Of a stretch of DNA of 5,478 nucleotides, positions 1 through 5,357 are shown in pieces. The DNA is from Porphyrobacter sp. (GTDB lineage Bacteria > Pseudomonadota > Alphaproteobacteria > Sphingomonadales > Sphingomonadaceae). Under the pieces are notes generated by a model. The model was not told the DNA's origin and made no database searches. It saw only the letters and a list, made by a program, of their open reading frames with translations. The position numbers and the translations under genes are program-made. The stretch is from NCBI GenBank assembly GCA_021732945.1, contig JAKFWB010000010.1, forward strand, positions 1 to 5,478, in the 5' to 3' direction. How positions within the stretch are numbered: position 1 is the first letter of the stretch; each line of letters begins with the position of its first letter.

Positions 1-1
1 C

Positions 2-226
2 CCGTCAACCACCTTCCTGCTCGACGATTGCGACGCGGCGACGCTTGGCGCGCTGATAGCGTTCCATGAACAACGCACTTTTGCCAACGCGGTGCTGATG
101 GGGATCAATCCCTTTGACCAATTCGGCGTGGAACTGGGCAAGGCGATCGCGAAGCAGATCGAATCGGGCGAGGGGGAGTTTGATCCGAGCACGCGGGCGC
201 TGATGGCGGCGGCTGGGTTGGGGTGA
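2..226 (+). CDS. pgi: Glucose-6-phosphate isomerase, C-terminal fragment
   Basis: Phosphoglucose isomerase interconverts glucose 6-phosphate and fructose 6-phosphate in the cytoplasm, at the junction of glycolysis or gluconeogenesis with the pentose phosphate and Entner-Doudoroff routes. Only the last 74 codons are present; the 5' part lies beyond the left edge. The reading frame from base 2 gives STTFLLDDCDAATLGALIAF and then GINPFDQFGVELGKAIAKQI. The second segment matches the PGI family signature (G-x-N-x-F-D-Q-x-G-V-E-x-x-K), whose lysine belongs to the active-site region. The end, a short acidic stretch followed by PSTRALMAAAGLG, is typical of the family C-terminus, and the TGA stop is at 224-226. 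Nothing in the visible part suggests damage. No convincing T-tract terminator follows; a 4-bp CGGC/GCCG hairpin just after the stop is too weak to call. Family assignment is secure; whether the missing part is intact cannot be seen. Confidence 0.93.
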   Translation, partial: PSTTFLLDDCDAATLGALIAFHEQRTFANAVLMGINPFDQFGVELGKAIAKQIESGEGEFDPSTRALMAAAGLG

Positions 227-476
227 AGTGCGGCTGATGCCGAATCGCCACACCCTGCGCGAGTGATTGCGTTGTGGAACATTCTTATTTCCCGTCAACA
301 TTTCAAAATTTCGTAATATTGTTACATGAGTATCGTTAACGAGCCAACAGCTGTAAGAATTGACTGATTCGCGCCGCTCGTCACGTTCGAATTGCACGCG
401 GCGGTGATTTGCGTATTGTGGAAGACATGTGGCGGCCCCTTTCCGCTCCATCCTCTCCAGCCAGGCAGCACCCTTC
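227..476 (+). promoter_or_regulatory. Gene-free region with AT-rich core and small palindromes; probable promoter region
   Basis: No convincing gene lies in these 250 bases; open frames here are unstructured shadows. The stretch from about 281 to 360 is strikingly AT-rich against the GC-rich surroundings, as expected for a promoter region. It holds an imperfect 13-base inverted repeat at 313-325 (GTAATATTGTTAC, 5 of 6 pairs), a perfect 10-base palindrome at 333-342 (TCGTTAACGA) and a perfect 8-base palindrome at 347-354 (ACAGCTGT). A -35-like TTGACT is at 360-365, but no good -10 lies 16-18 bases after it. TATCGT at 331-336 and TAATAT at 314-319 are -10-like without a matching -35. I therefore infer that the promoter and possible operator of the TonB-C-like pair lie here, but cannot place the exact promoter. 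Confidence 0.4.
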
Positions 477-480
477 ATGA
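427..480 (+). other. Possible 17-codon leader ORF overlapping the next start (ATGA)
   Basis: An ATG at 427 opens a 17-codon frame (MWRPLSAPSSPARQHPS) whose TGA stop at 478-480 overlaps the ATG at 477 of the following gene in an ATGA arrangement, typical of translational coupling. A purine-rich GGAAG at 420-424 precedes it, but only two bases separate it from the ATG. The same GGAAG lies four bases before a GTG at 429 that is in frame with the downstream gene and would extend that protein by 16 residues. Either the leader peptide or the GTG extension could be real, or neither. It is listed because the preferred start at 477 lacks a good ribosome binding site of its own. Confidence 0.2.
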
Positions 481-875
481 AATTTGCGACCCTTCTGTCC
501 GCCATCGCTACTCTTGGTGTGGTTTCGTTTCCCGCCTCTGCGGAGGATCAAGCCCAGAATGACGGAACGGCGCGGTCGAAGGTCAAACCGGCGCGGTTGG
601 TGGAATTCAGCGGCGACCGCGAGTTCCTGAAGGAATCCTCGCGCTTGCGGGTGTGGCGCGGGGAGGTGGGTTACACCTTGAAGGTCGATGCCGAAGGCAA
701 CGCGACCGATTGCGCCCTGACCGAGAAGTTCCGCATGAGCTACGTCAACGAAAAGCTGTGCCAGGTATTGTTGAAGCATCACAGCTTTGAACCGGCGCAG
801 GATGCGACCGGCGCAGCGGTGGTCGGCACCTATGAAGGGCGGCTCAACTTTCTGGAAATGCGCGAAAAAGAGTGA
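477..875 (+). CDS. Exported small protein with TonB C-terminal-like domain (tandem paralog 1)
   Basis: The 132-residue product begins with a classical signal peptide: K2, a hydrophobic core at about 4-19, and an ASA cleavage site after residue 22, leaving a mature protein of about 110 residues in the periplasm or outside the cell. After a charged linker (23-40), residues 41-125 resemble the TonB C-terminal fold as found in sphingomonads: LVEF at 41-44, GYTLKVDAEG, TDC at 77-79, LC at 94-95, then EPAQDATG and GTYEG. Cys79 and Cys95 could form a disulfide. There is no membrane anchor after the signal peptide, no proline-rich span and no YP motif, so this is not a working TonB of known type; its function is unknown. 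The start at 477 was chosen because it gives a canonical signal peptide; a GTG at 429 would add 16 residues. The paralog 54 bp downstream is probably cotranscribed. Confidence 0.75.
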   Translation: MKFATLLSAIATLGVVSFPASAEDQAQNDGTARSKVKPARLVEFSGDREFLKESSRLRVWRGEVGYTLKVDAEGNATDCALTEKFRMSYVNEKLCQVLLKHHSFEPAQDATGAAVVGTYEGRLNFLEMREKE

Positions 876-929
876 CAGGTGACGGATTTTTGATAGCTTG
901 ATCGCATCGCAGTGTGAAAGGGTCGTCTG

Positions 930-1361
930 ATGTTCAAAAATTCAATTCCGTTCGCCTTTGCCGGATGCGCCCTTCTGGCGGCCAGTGCTACGCCGATCGC
1001 GCTTTCCGCCAATACCGCTGAAGGCATAGTCGATCTTGCGCAATCTTCTGTCAGCCCGGCCAATGGCACCCGCGCGGCCACGTTGGTGGAATTTGACTAT
1101 GAAGAGTTCTTTGATCGCGCGACCCAGTTGGGCCTGCTGACCCAGAAACTCGGTTACACTCTCACGGTCAGCCCGGAAGGCAAGGCGACCGATTGCAAGC
1201 TGTCGCGCACCTTCCGCAGCCAGTTCGTCAATAAGGAATTGTGCAAGTCTTTGATGCGCAATGCCAAGCTCAGCCCAGCGGTTGATGCGGCGGGCAACCC
1301 TGTGTCCGGCACCTACACGGGCGAAGTGCAGATGTGGTCTTTCTTCCAGGCGGACCGTTAA
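930..1361 (+). CDS. Exported small protein with TonB C-terminal-like domain (tandem paralog 2)
   Basis: The 143-residue product is a paralog of the preceding gene. By eye the core domains match at about 29 of 61 positions, including GYTL, the ATDC and LC cysteines (Cys89 and Cys105, 16 residues apart as in paralog 1), PA.DA.G and GTY.G. The N-terminus is an export signal with K3 and a hydrophobic stretch from about 5 to 25; cleavage could follow ASA at 18-20 or LSA at 25-27. Cys13 sits in FAGC, which loosely resembles a lipobox but comes too early in the hydrophobic segment, so a lipoprotein is unlikely. AAGGG at 918-922, seven bases before the ATG, supports this start. The linker before the domain (28-50) is unlike that of paralog 1, and FRSQFVN replaces FRMSYVN. 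As in paralog 1, the anchor and proline-rich parts of TonB are absent. The molecular function is unknown. Confidence 0.78.
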   Translation: MFKNSIPFAFAGCALLAASATPIALSANTAEGIVDLAQSSVSPANGTRAATLVEFDYEEFFDRATQLGLLTQKLGYTLTVSPEGKATDCKLSRTFRSQFVNKELCKSLMRNAKLSPAVDAAGNPVSGTYTGEVQMWSFFQADR

Positions 1362-1566
1362 TCCTTTGACATTTGCGTGATGAGCGCCCATCTGGCGCCC
1401 ATCGAAGCGCGCTAGCCATGCGTGAAGCGGCGGAATTCTAAAAGCATCCGCCCCGGCCGCGCCTCGGTTTTTCTCCAAGACTTCCCTTTTCACGCGGGCG
1501 GTTTCAACCCCCGCGCCGCGCGTGGCGTGCCCGATAACGCATGGCGTTTGGGCAGCCCAGCGCGCG
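1362..1566 (+). promoter_or_regulatory. Non-coding stretch before the helicase gene
   Basis: This is most of the 232-base gap between the TonB-C-like pair and the helicase; no credible gene was found in it. A perfect TTGACA (-35 consensus) stands at 1366-1371, immediately after the preceding stop codon, but the bases 16-18 further on (around 1388-1395) make a poor -10. A 9-base direct repeat, GCGCCCATC, occurs at 1384-1392 and 1395-1403 with two bases between. At 1453-1472 a bulged hairpin (CCGGC, loop CGC, GCC-tc-GG) is followed by five T and might be a weak terminator for the upstream pair. If transcription starts near 1400, the helicase mRNA has a leader of almost 200 bases. All of these are tentative. 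Confidence 0.3.
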
Positions 1567-1591
1567 TCGCAGACTATTTGCGAGCTTTTTT
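1567..1591 (+). terminator. Terminator-like hairpin plus T6 directly before the helicase start codon
   Basis: TCGCAGA at 1567-1573 can pair with TTTGCGA at 1577-1583 (seven pairs including one G-U, loop CTA). It is followed by GC and then six T at 1586-1591; the helicase ATG begins at 1594. This is the shape of an intrinsic terminator. Its right arm also carries the only Shine-Dalgarno-like bases (GAG, 1582-1584) before the ATG. It could be a real attenuator, a translation-blocking hairpin, or chance. The stem has only three G-C pairs, so it would be weak and temperature-sensitive. Confidence 0.35.
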
Positions 1592-1593
1592 AT

Positions 1594-3108
1594 ATGACGA
1601 CTTTTGCTGACCTCGGGCTGTCGCAGCCCGTGCTCCAGGCCCTTGACATGAAGGGTTACAATACTCCTACCCCGATCCAGGAACAGGCGATCCCCGCCGT
1701 GCTTAAGGGCCGTGACCTCCTCGGCATCGCCCAGACCGGCACGGGCAAGACCGCCGCCTTCATGCTCCCGAGCATTGATCGGCTGCGCGAATCCGACAAG
1801 CCGATCCCGTTCAAGTCCTGCCGGATGCTGGTGCTGGCCCCGACCCGCGAATTGGCGGTGCAGATCGCCGATAGCGCCAAGGATTATGGCGCGCTCGCGG
1901 GCCTCAAAGTGCAATGCATCGTTGGCGGCACGAGCGTTGGCAAGGATCGCAACAAGCTGCACCGCGGCGCTGACATTCTGGTCGCCACGCCGGGCCGCCT
2001 GCTCGATCTGATCGATCAGAAGGCATTGAACCTCAATGGAATCGAAGTTCTGGTGCTCGACGAAGCCGACCAGATGCTCGATCTCGGTTTCATCCACGCG
2101 CTCCGCAAGATCCGCGACATTACGCCCAAGGATCGCCAGACGCTGTTCTTCAGCGCGACCATGCCCAAGGCGATCAAGGAGCTGGTGAGCGGCTTCTGCA
2201 ACAATCCGGTGCAGGTCTCGGTCACCCCGCAAAGCACCACGGCCGAGCGGATCGACCAGTACCTGTTCATGGTGCAGCAGGACGAGAAGCTGAGCTTGCT
2301 CGAAATGATCCTCAAGGGCCGTCACGATGTGCCGGGCACCATCGAACGCGTGCTGATCTTCACCCGTACCAAGCACGGTGCGGACCGGGTGGTGAAAAAG
2401 CTGGAGCAGGCGGGAATCCCGGCCAACGCGATCCACGGCAACAAGTCGCAGCCGCAGCGTCAGCGCGCGCTCGATGAATTCCGCAAGGCCCGCGTGCCTG
2501 TGCTGATCGCGACCGATGTCGCCGCGCGCGGGATCGACATTCCGGGCGTGAGCCACGTGATCAATTACGAGCTGCCCAACGTGCCCGAGCAATATGTCCA
2601 CCGCATCGGCCGCACTGCGCGGGCGGGCAAGGACGGGGTGGCGATTGCCTTCTGTGCGGAGGATGAACGCGCTTACCTGAAGGATATCCGCAAGGTCACC
2701 GGCGCTGAGCTGGATCGCCTCGCGCTGCCCGACAATTTCCGTGCGGTGGTCGAAGGTGAAGGCCCGACCAAGCCGGCCGCGCGCGTGCCGATGAAGCGCG
2801 TTAATCCGCGCCCGATTGGCCAGCGTCCGCAGGGCGAGCGCAAGCCGCAGGGTGAGAATCGTGGCGAACGCCGTCCGCAGCAAGGCGAACGCCGCGCTGA
2901 GGGTGAGCGTCGCCCGCAGGGTGAACGCCGTCCCGAGGGGGAGCGTCGTCCTGAAGGCGATCGCCGCGCCTTTGGCTCCAAGCCCGGCGGCGCTAATCAT
3001 GGCGGCGGGAGTGGCGGTGATCGCCGTCCCGGTGGTGGTGGTAATCGCGGCCGCGGTGGTCGCGGTCGCTCCGGCGGCGGCGGCCGTCCCCGCGCCGCGC
3101 AAGGCTGA
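1594..3108 (+). CDS. rhlE: DEAD-box ATP-dependent RNA helicase, RhlE type, with Arg/Gly-rich tail
   Basis: This cytoplasmic helicase (504 residues) uses ATP to unwind or remodel RNA; family members act in ribosome assembly, mRNA turnover and cold adaptation. All core motifs are intact: Q motif around PTPIQ (25-29), motif I AQTGTGKT (46-53), Ia PTREL (83-87), GG (111-112), Ib TPGR (132-135), DEAD (156-159), SAT (187-189), IV around LIFTRT (254-259), V ATDVAARGID (306-315) and VI HRIGRTARAG (336-345). The catalytic core ends near residue 380. The rest is a basic, probably disordered tail: GERRPQ/E-like repeats at about 414-458, then a Gly/Arg-rich end with RGRGGRGR, expected to bind RNA. The start MTTFADLGLS is the usual RhlE N-terminus; a GTG at 1522 would add 24 residues of no family resemblance. 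The ribosome binding site is weak (GAG at 1582-1584) and lies in a hairpin. The subfamily is inferred from overall sequence; the symbol is by similarity. Confidence 0.94.
   Translation: MTTFADLGLSQPVLQALDMKGYNTPTPIQEQAIPAVLKGRDLLGIAQTGTGKTAAFMLPSIDRLRESDKPIPFKSCRMLVLAPTRELAVQIADSAKDYGALAGLKVQCIVGGTSVGKDRNKLHRGADILVATPGRLLDLIDQKALNLNGIEVLVLDEADQMLDLGFIHALRKIRDITPKDRQTLFFSATMPKAIKELVSGFCNNPVQVSVTPQSTTAERIDQYLFMVQQDEKLSLLEMILKGRHDVPGTIERVLIFTRTKHGADRVVKKLEQAGIPANAIHGNKSQPQRQRALDEFRKARVPVLIATDVAARGIDIPGVSHVINYELPNVPEQYVHRIGRTARAGKDGVAIAFCAEDERAYLKDIRKVTGAELDRLALPDNFRAVVEGEGPTKPAARVPMKRVNPRPIGQRPQGERKPQGENRGERRPQQGERRAEGERRPQGERRPEGERRPEGDRRAFGSKPGGANHGGGSGGDRRPGGGGNRGRGGRGRSGGGGRPRAAQG
2833..2967 (+). 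repeat. Degenerate 18-bp coding repeats (GERRPQ/E units) in the helicase tail
   Basis: Eight adjacent units begin with Gly followed by Glu or Asp (helicase residues 414-458): GERKPQ, GENR, GERRPQQ, GERRAE, GERRPQ, GERRPE, GERRPE and GDRR plus AF. Most are six codons (18 bp), built around GGYGARCGYCGYCC-like DNA, with third-position differences showing that the copies have diverged. The repeats encode a strongly basic, arginine-dense segment, a common RNA-binding extension of bacterial DEAD-box proteins. The number of units probably varies between strains by slippage or unequal recombination; that is inference. Confidence 0.75.
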
Positions 3109-3124
3109 GCCCGCGCGGCCTTTT
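3094..3124 (+). terminator. Rho-independent terminator overlapping the helicase stop codon
   Basis: GCCGCGC at 3094-3100 pairs perfectly with GCGCGGC at 3113-3119. Inside it, GGC (3103-3105) pairs with GCC (3109-3111), leaving TGA (3106-3108), the stop codon of the helicase, as the loop; AA on one side and C on the other form a small internal bulge. A T-rich tract follows: TTTT at 3121-3124, then CTGCTTTTGTCTT. This is a strong intrinsic terminator that begins inside the last five codons, and it separates the helicase from the gor operon. Confidence 0.8.
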
Positions 3125-3153
3125 CTGCTTTTGTCTTAAATACTGCATTTCGA

Positions 3154-3179
3154 GCCCCGATGGTTGCCGCCATCGGGGC
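3154..3179. terminator. Perfect 10-bp hairpin between helicase and gor
   Basis: GCCCCGATGG at 3154-3163 and CCATCGGGGC at 3170-3179 are perfectly complementary around a six-base loop, TTGCCG. Only CCTTCG follows, so there is no proper T-tract. It may be a back-up terminator behind the helicase or a structured element in the gor leader. An in-frame ATG at 3160 upstream of gor lies inside the left arm, which argues against translation starting there. Confidence 0.5.
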
Positions 3180-3219
3180 CTTCGCCCATATGCGCTGCGT
3201 CTCAACCGGGAGCGCGGCA

Positions 3220-4572
3220 ATGGCTGACCAATACGACTATGATCTCTTCACCATCGGTGCCGGTTCAGGCGGGGTGCGCGCTAGTCGAGTCGCCGCTGCG
3301 CATGGCGCGCGCGTCGCCGTAGCCGAAGAATACCGCGTCGGCGGCACTTGCGTGATCCGTGGCTGCGTGCCCAAGAAAATGCTCGTCTACGGCGCGCATT
3401 TCGCTGAGGATCTGGTCGATGCGCAGCATTTCGGCTGGACTGTCACCGGCAAGAGCTTTGACTGGATTGCGCTGCGCGATCACGTGCAGAAGGACGTCTC
3501 CCGGCTTGAAGGGCTGTATGGTGAGACGCTGGCAAACCACAATGTCACCGTGTTCCACGAACGCGCGACCATCACCGGCGATCACGAGATCACGCTGGCG
3601 AGCGGCAAGGTTGTCACTGCAGGCCATATCCTGATCGCAACCGGCGCGCGCCCGCTGGTGCCCGAGTTTCCCGGTAGCGAGCATGTCATCACCTCGAACG
3701 AGGCGTTTCATCTCGACGCGATCCCGCGCCGCATCCTGATCGCGGGCGGGGGCTATATCGCCAATGAGTTCGCGGGCATTTTCAACGAATTCGGCGCAAA
3801 GGTGACGATTGCCAACCGCTCCGACACGATTCTGCGCAGCTATGATGCAAGCTTGCGCGACCGGTTGCTGCAAATCTCGATGGTCAAGGGGATCGAGTTC
3901 CTGTTCATGACCGAGTTCGAGCAGATCGAAAAGCGGGAGGATGGCACTTTGCTGGTCAAGCTGACCGGGCACGATCCGCGCGAATTCGATGCGGTGATGT
4001 TCGCCACAGGCCGCACCCCCAATATCGAAGGGCTGGGACTGGAAACCATCGGCGTCGAAACCGGCAAGAAGGGCGAGATCGTGGTAGACGCCTTCAGCCG
4101 TACCAATGTCGACTATGTCTATGCCGTGGGCGATGTGACCGACCGGGTGCAGCTGACCCCGGTGGCAATCCGCGAAGGGCAGGCCTTTGCCGATTCGGTG
4201 TTCGGCCCGGGCGAGCCCTATGCGGTTGACCATTCCTGCGTGCCAAGCGCGGTGTTCAGCCACCCGCCCATCGCCGCTGTCGGCATGACCGAGGGCGAGG
4301 CGCGCAATAAGCTTGGCAATATCCGCGTCTACCAATCCGATTTCCGCCCGATGAAGAATGTCGTCGCCGGGCGCAACGAGCGCAGCCTTTACAAGATGAT
4401 CGTCGATGCCGCGAATGACCGGATCGTCGGCATCCACATGATTGGCCCCGAAGCGGCCGAGATCATGCAGGCGGCTGCCATCGCAGTGAAGGCCAAGCTG
4501 ACCAAGGCCGATTTCGATGCCACGGTTGCGATCCACCCGACAATGGCGGAAGAGCTGGTGCTGTTTAAGTGA
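3220..4572 (+). CDS. gor: Glutathione-disulfide reductase (NADPH)
   Basis: This flavoprotein regenerates reduced glutathione from glutathione disulfide with NADPH in the cytoplasm and normally works as a homodimer. The 450-residue length is typical. Visible in order: FAD-binding GAGSGG (13-18); the redox disulfide in GGTCVIRGC with Cys44 and Cys49, followed by VPKK; ATGARP (140-145); the NADPH-domain GGGYIA (176-181); Arg200 and Arg206 six residues apart, corresponding to the NADPH-selecting arginines of E. coli Gor; FAD-contacting VGDV (303-306); and the dimerisation domain ending in HPTMAEE, with the catalytic base pair His439/Glu444. The CVIRGC signature separates it from lipoamide and mercuric reductases. 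The start is set by GGGAG at 3208-3212, seven bases before the ATG; upstream in-frame ATGs lack this. Its own promoter must lie between the helicase terminator and 3207, but I could not locate it. The dehydrogenase gene follows after 25 bp. Confidence 0.96.
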   Translation: MADQYDYDLFTIGAGSGGVRASRVAAAHGARVAVAEEYRVGGTCVIRGCVPKKMLVYGAHFAEDLVDAQHFGWTVTGKSFDWIALRDHVQKDVSRLEGLYGETLANHNVTVFHERATITGDHEITLASGKVVTAGHILIATGARPLVPEFPGSEHVITSNEAFHLDAIPRRILIAGGGYIANEFAGIFNEFGAKVTIANRSDTILRSYDASLRDRLLQISMVKGIEFLFMTEFEQIEKREDGTLLVKLTGHDPREFDAVMFATGRTPNIEGLGLETIGVETGKKGEIVVDAFSRTNVDYVYAVGDVTDRVQLTPVAIREGQAFADSVFGPGEPYAVDHSCVPSAVFSHPPIAAVGMTEGEARNKLGNIRVYQSDFRPMKNVVAGRNERSLYKMIVDAANDRIVGIHMIGPEAAEIMQAAAIAVKAKLTKADFDATVAIHPTMAEELVLFK

Positions 4573-4597
4573 AGCGGCGCGAGCCAGGGGACCTCTG

Positions 4598-5320
4598 ATG
4601 GATATAAACGCCAAAACTGTGCTGCTGACCGGGGGCAGCGCCGGCATCGGGCGGGAGATTGCACGCCAGCTCAAGGCCAAGGGTGCGGTCGTTGTCCTCA
4701 CCGGGCGCGATCCCGCTCGGCTGGCGGCGATGGAGGCCGAGGGTTTCGAGGCGCTCGCCGCCGATCTTTCGCACGCCGCCGGGGTTGATGCGCTGGTCGC
4801 CGCCTTGGGCGAGCGGCCCATCGATATCCTGATCAACAATGCCGGGCTGGGCGTGGCGCATGATGTGCGTGATCGGCTGCCCGATCCGGATGCCGCCGAC
4901 GGGTGTCTCTATGCCAATCTGTCCGCACCGATCCGGCTGATCACCGCGCTGCTGCCGGGTCTTCGCGCGCGTCCACAGGCGGCGATCATCAACGTCACCA
5001 GCGGCCTTGCGATTGCTCCCAACACGGCAAGCTCGGTCTATTGCGCGAGCAAGGCGGGGCTTCGCAGCTACACCATGGCCTTGCGGAGCCAGCTGGCGGG
5101 CGAGCCGATCCTGGTGATCGAGGCCCTGCCGCCGGTGGTAGACACCCAGATGACCGCCGACCGCCAGACCAGCAAGATGCCGCCCGAAGAATGCGCGCGC
5201 CAGATTATTGCTGCGCTCGAAGGCGGGCGGGAAGAGGCGAATGTCGGCATGGTGAAGGTTTTGCGCGCGGTCTATTCGCTTTCGCCTGCGCTGGCGCGGC
5301 GGGTGATGCGGCGGTTTTAG
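4598..5320 (+). CDS. Short-chain dehydrogenase/reductase, DltE-like (COG3967 type)
   Basis: A 240-residue classical short-chain dehydrogenase, presumably cytoplasmic, that should reduce a carbonyl or oxidise an alcohol; the substrate is unknown. Visible: nucleotide-binding TGGSAGIG (11-18); Arg37 in TGRDPARL after the second strand, favouring NADP(H); NNAG (80-83); Asn107 in ANLSAP; catalytic Ser135 in NVTSG; and Tyr148-x3-Lys152 in YCASK. The segment EALPPVVDTQMT (175-186) has PP where most family members have PG; together with SKAGLRSYTMALR this resembles the DltE-like branch as I recall it. The name comes from a gene near Gram-positive dlt operons and does not imply D-alanylation here. AGGGGA at 4586-4591, six bases before the ATG, fixes the start; a longer in-frame opening at 4517 runs into gor and is rejected. 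The 25-bp gap and good ribosome binding site suggest cotranscription with gor, and a terminator palindrome follows. Confidence 0.92.
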   Translation: MDINAKTVLLTGGSAGIGREIARQLKAKGAVVVLTGRDPARLAAMEAEGFEALAADLSHAAGVDALVAALGERPIDILINNAGLGVAHDVRDRLPDPDAADGCLYANLSAPIRLITALLPGLRARPQAAIINVTSGLAIAPNTASSVYCASKAGLRSYTMALRSQLAGEPILVIEALPPVVDTQMTADRQTSKMPPEECARQIIAALEGGREEANVGMVKVLRAVYSLSPALARRVMRRF

Positions 5321-5331
5321 AGTGAGGCCTT

Positions 5332-5357
5332 CTCCCCTCCCCTTCAGGGGAGGGGAG
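5332..5357. terminator. Perfect 11-bp palindrome between convergent genes, probable bidirectional terminator
   Basis: CTCCCCTCCCC at 5332-5342 and GGGGAGGGGAG at 5347-5357 are perfectly complementary around a TTCA loop, giving a very stable hairpin. It starts 12 bases after the dehydrogenase stop and ends directly against the stop of the leftward gene. Flanking T-runs are short (TT on the plus side), so it may work as a stable 3' end or transcription block in both directions. Similar CTCCCCTCCC-type palindromes recur between genes in many alphaproteobacteria, so it may be one copy of a dispersed family; that is from general knowledge and was not checked. Confidence 0.7.

Noticed and set aside
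276..300. GGAAC at 276-280 as an EcfG (general stress sigma factor) -35 element
   Set aside because: The expected CGTT-like -10 about 16-17 bases later is missing; the nearest CGTC is only 12 bases away.
5..505. Minus-strand 166-codon frame across pgi and the intergenic region
   Set aside because: Antisense to pgi and through the AT-rich promoter-like region; no domain or codon preference.
966..970. FAGC around Cys13 of the second TonB-C-like protein as a lipobox
   Set aside because: The cysteine falls inside the hydrophobic core only 13 residues from the start, with Phe at -3, and more hydrophobic residues follow; an ordinary signal peptide fits better.
1422..1610. Plus-strand 62-codon frame before the helicase
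   Set aside because: It overlaps the helicase start in another frame, has no ribosome binding site and no recognisable feature.
2833..2967. Regular 18-bp repeats as a CRISPR array
   Set aside because: There are no unique spacers; the repeats are in frame in the helicase tail and encode GERRPQ/E units.
2673..2981. Minus-strand frame of SPSGRRSP-like repeats
   Set aside because: This is only the reverse reading of the helicase GERRPQ/E repeats.
1504..3102. Long (532-codon) open frame antisense to the helicase gene
   Set aside because: It mirrors the helicase codon by codon; composition is low-complexity (Ala/Thr-rich) with no recognisable domain. Such frames are expected opposite GC-rich genes.
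3265..4839. Long (524-codon) open frame antisense to gor
   Set aside because: It spans gor and runs into the dehydrogenase on the opposite strand; both plus-strand genes have complete families and ribosome binding sites. Shadow of codon bias.
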